DNA of 64,000 nucleotides, taken from Chitinophaga arvensicola. GTDB taxonomy: Bacteria > Bacteroidota > Bacteroidia > Chitinophagales > Chitinophagaceae. The translations under genes were made by a program, and so were the position numbers. Below the pieces are notes generated by a model, which was not told where the DNA came from, made no database searches, and saw nothing but the letters and a program-made list of their open reading frames with translations. Location of the stretch: assembly GCF_900110835.1 (NCBI RefSeq), contig NZ_FOJG01000001.1:558001-622000 (forward strand), given 5' to 3'. Below, one piece after another: positions 33,530-42,087 of the stretch (positions are counted from its first letter, which is position 1; the number at the start of each line of letters is the position of its first letter).

Positions 33530-35074
33530 ATGGCTTGTGCCGGATGTGGTACGGGTGTGGATGGGAAGCCGTCAGGATGCAAGAGTAATGGAGGATGCAG
33601 CACAGGAGGTTGTAACAGACTGAATGTATTTGACTGGTTATCCAATATTCCCCTTGGTGATAGCTTAGCACCATTTGACATTATAGAGGTAAGTTTTAAC
33701 AATGGCAGCCGCAAAGACTTTTTCCGCAACGTTACCAAGCAATTCTTCGATAAAGGAGAAATGGTAACAGTAGAAGGAATCAGCGGATTTGACGTTGGCA
33801 CCGTGAGCCTGACAGGCGAACTGGTAAAACTACAAATGAAGAAGCGACGCGCGGAAGACACACCCGAAGTAAAAAAAGTTCTACGCCGTTCAACTAACGA
33901 CGACCTGCAGCGAATGAATGACAACAAGTCCCGCGAGAAGGAAGCGCTCATCAAATCAAGAGCACTTGCCCGTAACCTCGGACTTGAAATGAAACTCGCA
34001 GAAGTGGAGATACAGGCCGATGGCCGTAAAGCCACCTTCTTCTACACCGCAGATGATCGCGTTGATTTTAGAGAATTAATCAAAGTATATGCCTCTGAAT
34101 TCAGGGCCAAGGTGGAAATGCGCCAGATAGGCGCCCGCCAGGAAGCCGGAAAAGTAGGTGGCATCGGCAGTTGCGGCAGGGAGCTTTGTTGCTCCACGTG
34201 GCTGTCTGATTTCAAAAGCGTAAATACCACCGCTGCCAGATACCAGAACCTGTCTATCAACCAGGCCAAGCTATCCGGACAATGCGGTCGTTTGAAATGC
34301 TGCCTGAACTACGAGCTGGATACCTACCTCGATGCACTGAAAGACTTCCCCGACGATGCAGATAACATCGAAACAGCAGGCGGCGTTGCCCACCTGCAGA
34401 AAAGGGATATCTTCAAAAGCCTCATGTGGTATTCCTACGAAGGCAGTAACAAACAGTATCCACTCACTATTTCCAGGGCAAAGGAAATACGCCAGCTCAA
34501 CAGGCAGGGTATTAAGCCTGAAGACCTGAAACCAGTAGAAGTGGTGACAGCCAAACCAAAAGAAGCGGATCTCGGATACGCAGATGTGGTAGGACTGATC
34601 AGTCTGAAATCTCTCGAAAAAACGGCACAGAAACGTAAGCAGAAAGACAAGGACAAACAAAAACAACAGAAAGGCGGAGAGCGTGGTGAACGCGGAGGAG
34701 AACGCGGCGAACCTAAACAGGCGCAGGCCCAGGGTTCCCAGAGATCCGAAGGCAGACCACAAGGTCAAAGACCGGAAAACCGCCCCCCTTCCGACCGCAA
34801 ACCCAAACCAGACAACCGCCAGCAACGGCAGCAAGGTCAGGGTGGAGGCCAGCCAAAACAGGGTCGTGAACAACAACCCCGTAACGAGCAACAGCCACCG
34901 CGTTCAGAACAGGGACCAAGACAGGCATCCCAGAAACAACCGGGACAACAGCCTGCACAACCCGGCCAACAAGGAGGCAATCCGGGAGCCCCCAAACAGG
35001 ACAGACGCCCACCCCGGCATAAACACCGGCCGCCAAATCCTAACAAGAACAACAATCCTGAAAAAGGACAATAA
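33530..35074 (+). CDS. ricT: RicT/PSP1-domain protein with long basic tail
   Basis: A 514-residue protein when begun at the ATG at 33530 (ACAGCGTGVDG). The N-terminal CxxC cluster, the PSP1/YaaT domain (GSRKDFFRNVTKQ, LARNLGLEMKLAEVEIQADGRKATFFYTADDRVDFRELIK, CGRELCCSTW, GQCGRLKCCLNYE) are as in RicT, which in Bacillus works in RNase Y-linked RNA turnover with RicA and RicF, holding iron-sulfur clusters. From about residue 365 on there is a long Gln/Arg/Gly/Pro-rich tail, probably disordered. It follows holB, as often in Bacteroidota. Confidence 0.92.
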   Translation: MACAGCGTGVDGKPSGCKSNGGCSTGGCNRLNVFDWLSNIPLGDSLAPFDIIEVSFNNGSRKDFFRNVTKQFFDKGEMVTVEGISGFDVGTVSLTGELVKLQMKKRRAEDTPEVKKVLRRSTNDDLQRMNDNKSREKEALIKSRALARNLGLEMKLAEVEIQADGRKATFFYTADDRVDFRELIKVYASEFRAKVEMRQIGARQEAGKVGGIGSCGRELCCSTWLSDFKSVNTTAARYQNLSINQAKLSGQCGRLKCCLNYELDTYLDALKDFPDDADNIETAGGVAHLQKRDIFKSLMWYSYEGSNKQYPLTISRAKEIRQLNRQGIKPEDLKPVEVVTAKPKEADLGYADVVGLISLKSLEKTAQKRKQKDKDKQKQQKGGERGERGGERGEPKQAQAQGSQRSEGRPQGQRPENRPPSDRKPKPDNRQQRQQGQGGGQPKQGREQQPRNEQQPPRSEQGPRQASQKQPGQQPAQPGQQGGNPGAPKQDRRPPRHKHRPPNPNKNNNPEKGQ

Positions 35075-35079
35075 ATAAA

Positions 35080-35116
35080 AACAAAAAAGACAACCATCCT
35101 GGTTGTCTTTTTTGTT
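35080..35116 (+). terminator. Terminator of the holB-ricT unit
   Basis: A 17-bp stem around TCC with a T-run of six within it, beginning 5 nt after the ricT stop. Confidence 0.9.
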
Positions 35117-35145
35117 GGTGTTATACCATCGTTTCCTATAAAATA

Positions 35146-35172
35146 AAAGGCCGCCCAGACGAGGCAGCCTTT
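35146..35172 (-). terminator. Terminator of the nucleoid-associated protein gene
   Basis: AAAGGC/GCCTTT arms with an inner GCC/GGC; on the minus strand TTTTATTTTA follows. Confidence 0.75.
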
Positions 35173-35277
35173 GTTAACAATTGGTTTTTGCTTATGAGAA
35201 AACTTTAAATATTTCTTCTTTTCTATCTCTTCACAAAATCAATCACACAAGGCGCCCCTACTGACTATTACACGGAC

Positions 35278-36327
35278 CTACGCTTCATTTTCAAATAGGA
35301 GTTTATAATAGTTCATGTTAGTAGCTTCATCAAAACCGCGCTCAATCATCTCACGGTTGCCATGAATATATACATGAAAATTACGATCAAGTTTCAGAAT
35401 GCTTTTAAATACTTTCTGCTGCTTCTTGACAGCAGGTGCAGATATTTCAAATTCGTCAGGGATATCTTGCTGGAAATGATCCGCATATTCATTCCGGTAC
35501 TCTTTAAATGATGCTATCGCGTCGGGATGACCCAATACTTCTTTCGCAAAATCATCCAGCTGGAATTGTTCTTTTTCCTTGAAATAAGCGGCCGATTTAT
35601 TTAACAGATCTACCTGATCCACTCTGTCCATCTCATACTCTGTTGGCAGTTTGTTGTGTATAAACTGCTTACACATGTCCACTGCAGTTTCAGTCTGATG
35701 GTAGCTATCTTCCCTGCGCTGTACCTGTAAAAAGGCATCCTTCCAGTACACCGCCTCGGTTTGTTTGTTCGTATCTATGATAGATACTTTGAAACCATCT
35801 TCCTCCTCTGTATTAAAAACCAGACAACCTTTGTCCAGCTTATTAATATTTATACCGTCTTCGTAATTAACCTGATAATTTTCGTCTGCCAGAAATACTT
35901 TTAAATAGGTATCGCGGTTCTCTGACTTAAAAATGCCGATAGCCTCCACTTCTTCTCCATCTACCTGGCACTTGCTAAAGTAGGCTATATAGAGCTCCCC
36001 CCCTTTTATTTTTGGATGGGTGGAATGTTTATATAGATGTTTGGCAATATTGACCGACTGCTCCTGAAATTCATTTTGGTCTGTAAATATACGGCGACAA
36101 TATTGAAATATTTCATTCAATTGCAGATCTGCGTCATGACGGAATCGGAAATACTCGGCAGTTTTGGCAAATGGCTGAATAAAATAAGTCAATAATAACT
36201 GGCTGATCGTTTCATCCTCCAGCTGCAACGGCGCCTTGGAACACAGCAGGGGCTCATCATTAGAGGAGTTACCTACCTTATGTATCGTCAAATGCGCCAA
36301 ATCTTTAAACTCCGAAACATGGATCAT
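35278..36327 (-). CDS. Nucleoid-associated protein, NdpA/YejK family
   Basis: A 349-residue protein matching the NA37/YejK family: HLTIHKVGNSSNDEPLLCSKAPLQLEDETISQLL, then FRFRHDADLQLNEIFQYCRRIFTD, and GGELYIAYFSKCQVDGEEVEAIGIFKSE. E. coli YejK associates with the nucleoid and with topoisomerases. It is a single gene. Confidence 0.9.
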   Translation of the reverse strand: MIHVSEFKDLAHLTIHKVGNSSNDEPLLCSKAPLQLEDETISQLLLTYFIQPFAKTAEYFRFRHDADLQLNEIFQYCRRIFTDQNEFQEQSVNIAKHLYKHSTHPKIKGGELYIAYFSKCQVDGEEVEAIGIFKSENRDTYLKVFLADENYQVNYEDGININKLDKGCLVFNTEEEDGFKVSIIDTNKQTEAVYWKDAFLQVQRREDSYHQTETAVDMCKQFIHNKLPTEYEMDRVDQVDLLNKSAAYFKEKEQFQLDDFAKEVLGHPDAIASFKEYRNEYADHFQQDIPDEFEISAPAVKKQQKVFKSILKLDRNFHVYIHGNREMIERGFDEATNMNYYKLLFENEA

Positions 36328-36480
36328 GGGCGCAAAATTAATAAATTAGTTGACAGGCCGCAGAACCGTTTTGGCCTGTAATTATTTCTTGATAATTTCA
36401 TTACAGAGACTCCCTTCCATCCATATACGCTGAAAAATCTGGAATAGTTCCTTAATTTAAAGTTTCAAAAAAAAATGAAC

Positions 36481-37380
36481 ATGAGAAAATATATCTGCCT
36501 GCTCACAATGATGGCTGGATGGGGACTTCCGGTAATCGCCCAGCAAAAAAACGCCGATCGCCCCCTGTATGAAGCCCGGGATCTGACCGCAGAAAATATG
36601 TTCTCCTCCAATATCGAAGGACCTAACTTTGACAAAGCCGGCAATTTCTATGTGGTGAATTTTAAACAGGATGGTACTATCGGGAAGATAAATACCAGAA
36701 CCGGCGCCGGCGAAATATTCGTTACCCTGCCCGATAGCAGCGTTGCCAACGGTATCCACTTCAACAGCAAAGGCGCCATGTTCCTGCCGGATTTCATCTG
36801 GCACAATGTGCTCACCATCGATATGAAAACAAAAAAGGTCAGCGTATATGTCCACTCTGATCAGTTCAATCAACCCAATGATCTGTGTATCAACCGCAAA
36901 GATCAGATCTATGTTTCCGATCCAAAATGGGCCAACAACACCGGCCAGATCTGGCGCATAGACGCTAACCGCACCCCGGTACTCCTGGAAACAAACATGG
37001 GTACCACCAATGGTATTGAACTGAGCCCCGACGAAAAAACACTCTATGTGAATGAAAGCGTTCAGCGCAAAATCTGGAAATATAAGGTAGACAAGGCGGG
37101 CAACATCTCCCGGAAAACCTTATTCGCCTCCTTCCCCGACTACGGGTTCGATGGTATGAAATGCGATAAAGTAGGTAACCTTTACGTGGCCAGATGGGGA
37201 AAAGGTGTGATCGCGGTACTGTCGCCCGCCGGGAAACTGATCCGGGAAGTACCGCTCAAAGGAAAACAATGCAGCAACCTGGTGTTTGGAGATAAAGACG
37301 GCCAAACCGTGTACGTTACCCTCCAGGACCGCAAATGCGTGGAAACATTCCGTGTAGCCGTACCCGGAAAACATTTCTAA
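36481..37380 (+). CDS. Exported SMP-30/gluconolactonase-like protein
   Basis: A six-bladed beta-propeller of about 299 residues in the SMP-30/gluconolactonase/LRE family, which binds a divalent metal and hydrolyses lactones. A signal peptide (to about residue 20) is present. The metal ligands are expected in NIEGPNF (Glu46), QPNDLCIN, GTTNGIELSPDEKTLYVNE and GFDGMKCDKVGNLYVA. Two ATGs, at 36475 and 36481, are possible starts. It converges on the glycoside hydrolase gene. Confidence 0.92.
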   Translation: MRKYICLLTMMAGWGLPVIAQQKNADRPLYEARDLTAENMFSSNIEGPNFDKAGNFYVVNFKQDGTIGKINTRTGAGEIFVTLPDSSVANGIHFNSKGAMFLPDFIWHNVLTIDMKTKKVSVYVHSDQFNQPNDLCINRKDQIYVSDPKWANNTGQIWRIDANRTPVLLETNMGTTNGIELSPDEKTLYVNESVQRKIWKYKVDKAGNISRKTLFASFPDYGFDGMKCDKVGNLYVARWGKGVIAVLSPAGKLIREVPLKGKQCSNLVFGDKDGQTVYVTLQDRKCVETFRVAVPGKHF

Positions 37381-37396
37381 ATTTTCTATAAATAAA

Positions 37397-37431
37397 AAGC
37401 GGGCCACCAGTAAACTACCGGTGGCCCGCTT
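37397..37431. terminator. Bidirectional terminator
   Basis: AAGCGGGCCACC and its complement around an 11-nt loop between two convergent genes. Confidence 0.85.
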
Positions 37432-37445
37432 CTATTTTAAACAGC

Positions 37446-40400
37446 TTATTTAATAATTAACAGCCAGCCTTTATTCTTCTCCACAGGAATACTGGCCTCC
37501 TTGCCAAATACCTGCCCACGCTGAAAGTTCCGTATATCCGGCGCCGTTATCACCGCTTTCGCAGGATCTATGCCCAGTGCTTTCCAGTCGATGGTCAGTT
37601 TCACTGTAGTGTTCTCCGCCGCCCAGCTGGCGATCGATACCAGCACCGCACCGTCCTTCCGGTAAATAGTAGCCGGCACCAACGGATTATTGGTTTTCAC
37701 CGGGTTATTATCTACCCAGTATCCCACCATCTTCGTACCCTGCATGCCAAAGTCATCCCATACTTTCCAGATAGGACGCGGATCTGAAGTAGCTGTCCAG
37801 GGCATACGGTTAGTCATGCCATACACCATGCCCCGCCATTGATTACCGCCATCTTGCAGCATTTCGCCCATCAAACCAAACGGAATACCACTTACTTCCG
37901 TGAGGAAAAAATCAGGATCATTCTTTTCATAGTCGAAGTATTCACCGAACCAAAGCCTGTTCAGGTAAGGGAAATGCTCCATATACAGTACCGCACTGTT
38001 GATAAATCCATCGGATTTATTATACTGATTAGCGGAATGCAGATCAATGATACCGGGATGGTTATCCTTCGTAAGCACACGTTTTACACGCTTCATGGTT
38101 ACCCGGTCAAACGCCACATCATCGAGGTAAATGCCATCGATACCTACGTTTTGCACCAGCCAGTTCATGCCTTCCACGTAGTAATTATGCCAGCGATTCA
38201 TGCCACTGTTAATGATGGCGGCATCCTTGAATTCGGGTACAAACCAGGCGGCGATGTAATCCTGGCCTACATGTTCCTGCAGCCAGGAGAAGCCACCACC
38301 CTTACCCGGACTGTATACTTCATGCCCAAGACTACGCAGCGGGAAGGTTTCCCACGCATGGTTCGACAACTCCCTGACGGTATTATAGATCTTTACTTTT
38401 AAACCTTTCTGATGTGCTTCATCAATATAATCCTTCATCTTTTTGGTTTCGATAAAAGGATAATTGATCCACGGATTAATATCGTTGCCATGATGGATAT
38501 TCACCACAGTAGCGCCGGTAGCCTTGATGCTGTCAAGGTTATTGTATTTATGATAAAAACGGGTAGACCACTGGAAGTCCGTATTAATGGTATGGAACGG
38601 CGTAATGATGAGGTGGAAGTTATAATACAACACCTCGCCTTTATGCAGGGTCCTCTCCCCGCTGTAACTGTTTACCAGTATAGCCTTTCCTTTCTCCCCG
38701 ATGGTAATACCGCCTTTATCGCCATTACCCCAGGAAGTGGGCAACAGTAAAGGTTTCTGGAGATAGAAGTTGGTATTCAGCGGGCGTACATAGTTTTCAT
38801 CCCGGAGATTAAACTGGATACCGGCATTTACATCACCGATCCAGGCGCCATCCTGGTTTTTATTTTTCACATTCCATTTCCAGTCGATCTTTTCCGGACG
38901 CAGTCCACCTTTCTGATTCAGGCCCATCATGTATTTGGCGGCGCCTTTGTCGAAAGGAAGGTGCATGGTAATTTCTTTCAACGACACATCTTCCAGAGCG
39001 GTTACTTTCACAGTATAGTCGAGGAAGCCATCGAATTCGAGAGCAGCATTGACTTCCATTTCCAGGCCGGTAGTGGTATTCACTGCTTTCCAGCTGATTT
39101 TTCCTGCCTCCTGGGAGGTTACCTGCCAGCCGTTGCTTTTCCAGGTAAGATCCTTGCCGGTAGCGGCAGAGGTGAAATGGAAATGTACCGGTTCTGTAAA
39201 AATATTCTTCGGCTGGGTAGCCAGTGTAGTCATTTCCGGTGTAAAGAACGTCTGGATCTGAGCGGGGAAGCCATCTTTATTGATGCCTACTTTGCGGCCC
39301 AGCAAACTGATCACGCTGTCTTTTCTTTCCAGTGGCGTATAAGGGGCAATTACAGAATTGTCCTGTGCCAGCGTGGAGTTCAGCCACTTCAGGCGGGTTT
39401 GTTTCCAGGGTTCATTAAAGCCGCTGTTCACTACCGGTTTATTCATTACCGTGAGTGTGAGTCTTACCGGCATAGCGGGCATACCTTGCGCACTGATAGT
39501 AGCAATCCCTTTATACACGCCGGCTACAGCGTTTTCCGGAACATCCACTCCACACCACATGGCCTGTATTTTTCCTTCCGGAATATTCACTGTTGCGGTA
39601 AATGGCTTTGCATCGTAGGTGGTACCGTGTGTATTGATACAGTTTAACTGCGCGGCCGGAATAGTTTGTCCGGTGGCCGTTTTCAGGTCTGCAAAGGAAA
39701 TCTGCACGTCTTTCATATCATGACGGGCATAGATCCCGAGCTGGAAAGCGTAGTATTCTCCTTTACCGGCTTCGCCGGAGAAGGCCTGGGAAGGTCCTTT
39801 CTTAATCCAGCGCTGTGGCAGGTCTTCCGTCATTTTTATGGGAAACTCCCGGTCTTCCGGAAACACCATATATCCTGCACCCGGATGTTTCAGCAGCAGC
39901 TGTTTTTCTTCTGCAGCCGTGGCAATCACTTCCATCGGGTAAAAGGTATTAAAGGAATCGATGGATTCCAGTTCCTTTACGGTAGCATTGGGTTTCATAC
40001 CAGCGGGGATAGATTGCAACCAGCTGTTATCTGCGGTTTGCTCCGGCGCCAGGTATACACCTTTGGGATAGTTGTCGCGGCCTTCATTTTTAGAAGGCAG
40101 GTAATAAATATAGTAGTCGCCTTTCCCTGAAACAGGTTCAAAACAGAGATCTCCCTGTTCCCGGTTAAGGACCAACGTTTTTACATTGTTGATCTTTTGC
40201 TTTGTTTTTGCATCCTGTACAATGATGCGTTTCAGTTCGGGATGTTCATCGCGGCGGCGCCAGGGGATGACTACGCGGGCCACGCGGGTAGCGCCGTTAA
40301 ACGTAACAACCGCCCGGTGGTTACCGAGAGAATCTGCGTTCCAGTTGTTGTTGCCGTTGGTATACTTCACTTCCTGTGCAAGTGCGGCGGTCAGGAAACT

Positions 40401-40466
40401 GAAAGTAAATCCTGCCAGCAGCAACCCTTTCCTGAAGTAGCGGGAATGGTGGTTTGTCTGATACAT
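37446..40466 (-). CDS. Putative glycoside hydrolase (DUF6067-like), exported
   Basis: A 1006-residue secreted enzyme: signal peptide to about residue 30, N-terminal beta domains, a galactose-mutarotase-like middle, and a TIM-barrel-like region with NVGIDGIYLDDVAFDRVTMKRV near residue 778. The two aspartates in YLDD, as in GH36/GH27-type barrels, make a good nucleophile/base pair, and FFLTEVSGIPFGLMGEM shows another acidic position. I recall this architecture as DUF6067/glycoside hydrolase domain-containing; the glycan target is not known. It is the only degrading enzyme in the SusCD locus and is separated from susD by a hairpin at 40549-40573. Confidence 0.75.
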   Translation of the reverse strand: MYQTNHHSRYFRKGLLLAGFTFSFLTAALAQEVKYTNGNNNWNADSLGNHRAVVTFNGATRVARVVIPWRRRDEHPELKRIIVQDAKTKQKINNVKTLVLNREQGDLCFEPVSGKGDYYIYYLPSKNEGRDNYPKGVYLAPEQTADNSWLQSIPAGMKPNATVKELESIDSFNTFYPMEVIATAAEEKQLLLKHPGAGYMVFPEDREFPIKMTEDLPQRWIKKGPSQAFSGEAGKGEYYAFQLGIYARHDMKDVQISFADLKTATGQTIPAAQLNCINTHGTTYDAKPFTATVNIPEGKIQAMWCGVDVPENAVAGVYKGIATISAQGMPAMPVRLTLTVMNKPVVNSGFNEPWKQTRLKWLNSTLAQDNSVIAPYTPLERKDSVISLLGRKVGINKDGFPAQIQTFFTPEMTTLATQPKNIFTEPVHFHFTSAATGKDLTWKSNGWQVTSQEAGKISWKAVNTTTGLEMEVNAALEFDGFLDYTVKVTALEDVSLKEITMHLPFDKGAAKYMMGLNQKGGLRPEKIDWKWNVKNKNQDGAWIGDVNAGIQFNLRDENYVRPLNTNFYLQKPLLLPTSWGNGDKGGITIGEKGKAILVNSYSGERTLHKGEVLYYNFHLIITPFHTINTDFQWSTRFYHKYNNLDSIKATGATVVNIHHGNDINPWINYPFIETKKMKDYIDEAHQKGLKVKIYNTVRELSNHAWETFPLRSLGHEVYSPGKGGGFSWLQEHVGQDYIAAWFVPEFKDAAIINSGMNRWHNYYVEGMNWLVQNVGIDGIYLDDVAFDRVTMKRVKRVLTKDNHPGIIDLHSANQYNKSDGFINSAVLYMEHFPYLNRLWFGEYFDYEKNDPDFFLTEVSGIPFGLMGEMLQDGGNQWRGMVYGMTNRMPWTATSDPRPIWKVWDDFGMQGTKMVGYWVDNNPVKTNNPLVPATIYRKDGAVLVSIASWAAENTTVKLTIDWKALGIDPAKAVITAPDIRNFQRGQVFGKEASIPVEKNKGWLLIIK

Positions 40467-40548
40467 GAAGGATAATAATTTTTTAAATGTTCACCGGTTA
40501 TAAATTTACTATTGTTGCGGTTTCTTTTCCGGAATATTTTATAAATGC

Positions 40549-40573
40549 AAAAGCCCCGTTGAACGGGGCTTTT
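40549..40573 (-). terminator. Hairpin between susD-like gene and hydrolase
   Basis: AAAAGCCCCG with CGGGGCTTTT on the minus strand, with a short loop and T-rich end. It may uncouple hydrolase expression from susCD. Confidence 0.8.
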
Positions 40574-40583
40574 AGCGGATAAT

Positions 40584-42065
40584 TTATTGAAGCGGATTTT
40601 GCGTCAGGTTTGGATCCAGCAATATTTCCTGTTCGGGAATAAAGTGCACCACCCGGGCATCTGTGTAGGATATTGTTTGCGGGTTGGTTTGTACACCCGG
40701 ATAATTCCGGTATACATTCCGGTTGTTGCGGAACAGATCGAATACGCGGTGTGTTTCAAAGGCCAGTTCCAGGCGGCGTTCGTCCAGGACTACATCCAGT
40801 ACGGAAGCATAGCCATGCAGGTCGGACACTGTGAACAGCGCCGTGCCGCTTAAACCGGCTCTTTTACGGATGATGTTTACGTCATCGATGGCTGCGGCGG
40901 CGTTATTCAGCTTCGCATTAGCTTCTGCCCGGATCAGGTACATTTCTGCCAAACGCAGGACCACGGGGGAACTCAGCGTAGGTACATTGTCCTGGTTGGA
41001 GAACTTCAGTACATACCATTTCGGTACACCGTTGCGGGAAGCCATTACTTTCTGGCCACCGGCGTTTACAGAATCCTTTCCGTCGCTGCCCTTCAGGTAC
41101 ACTGCCTGTACAAAGCCATTACGGGCGTCTTCCGGGTGTTTGTGAAGCAGATCGAGGTACGACTGAGACGCATACATTTCCCCATACCCCATACCACCGG
41201 GCGACATATAATACATAGAGCCGATAGAACTCCAGGTACGGTCGTCCTGCAGGGTGTGATGAATAGCGAAGATGGTTTCCTTGTTATTCTCATTGGTCTT
41301 GGTATAATAACCTGGGAGATCGGAAGTAGCCACCAGTGAGTATTGTCCGGAAGTGATCACGGAGTCGGCGTATATGCGGGCAGAATCATTCATGCCCATG
41401 TAAAGGTACACCCTTGCCAGTAAAGCCATGGCACCGGATCTGGTGGCATAGCTGTTGGTATTGGAATTGTCCATCAGGTCTTTCCCTTTCTTCAGATCGG
41501 CCACTATCTGCGTATACACTTCTTTCACGGTATTGCGTTTAGGCATAGCCGTTATGTCGAACTTAGTAACTACGGGTATACCTGGATTGGTTTCAGGACT
41601 CTGGGAGTAAGGACGCCCGAAAGATCTCACTAAACCAAAATGCACAAACGCACGGATGAACAGGTTTTCTCCGATCATTTCGTTTACCGCAGCAGATTTA
41701 CCTTCCGGCATTACTTCCAGCAGTTTATTACAACCGTTGATGGCTTTGTATCCCATCTTCCAGATCTGGCCGGTATTGGCCTGGTTGGTGAGGTGACCAT
41801 AGGTGTAAGAATAGAACAAAGCATCGGTGGTAGCGCCGCTCAGGGCTACATCATCACTTGGGAACTCTCCCATCTGCCAGTAATTGCGGGTGAAATTTTC
41901 TTCCTTCAGCAACGCATAATTACCAGCGGTGGCTGCCGGCCACTTGGTTTCATCTTTCAGGATGTTATCATCCGGAACAGCACTATATGGATCTTTTTTC
42001 AGGGAACAGGAAGTAGCCATAGATAACAGCACCAGCCCTGCAAAATATTTTGACACGTGTTTCAT
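40584..42065 (-). CDS. SusD/RagB-family glycan-binding lipoprotein
   Basis: A 493-residue outer-membrane surface lipoprotein (lipobox cysteine Cys20, MATSCS; an ATG at 42071 would add 2 residues). The SusD pattern is clear: DPYSAVPDDNILKDETKW, NTGQIWKMGYKAINGCNKLLE, TPR-like helices, and the C-terminal LDVVLDERRLELAFETHRVFDLFRNN. It caps the SusC transporter and delivers the glycan. Confidence 0.95.
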   Translation of the reverse strand: MKHVSKYFAGLVLLSMATSCSLKKDPYSAVPDDNILKDETKWPAATAGNYALLKEENFTRNYWQMGEFPSDDVALSGATTDALFYSYTYGHLTNQANTGQIWKMGYKAINGCNKLLEVMPEGKSAAVNEMIGENLFIRAFVHFGLVRSFGRPYSQSPETNPGIPVVTKFDITAMPKRNTVKEVYTQIVADLKKGKDLMDNSNTNSYATRSGAMALLARVYLYMGMNDSARIYADSVITSGQYSLVATSDLPGYYTKTNENNKETIFAIHHTLQDDRTWSSIGSMYYMSPGGMGYGEMYASQSYLDLLHKHPEDARNGFVQAVYLKGSDGKDSVNAGGQKVMASRNGVPKWYVLKFSNQDNVPTLSSPVVLRLAEMYLIRAEANAKLNNAAAAIDDVNIIRKRAGLSGTALFTVSDLHGYASVLDVVLDERRLELAFETHRVFDLFRNNRNVYRNYPGVQTNPQTISYTDARVVHFIPEQEILLDPNLTQNPLQ

Positions 42066-42087
42066 GATCATCTCTTTTTAGCTCCTG

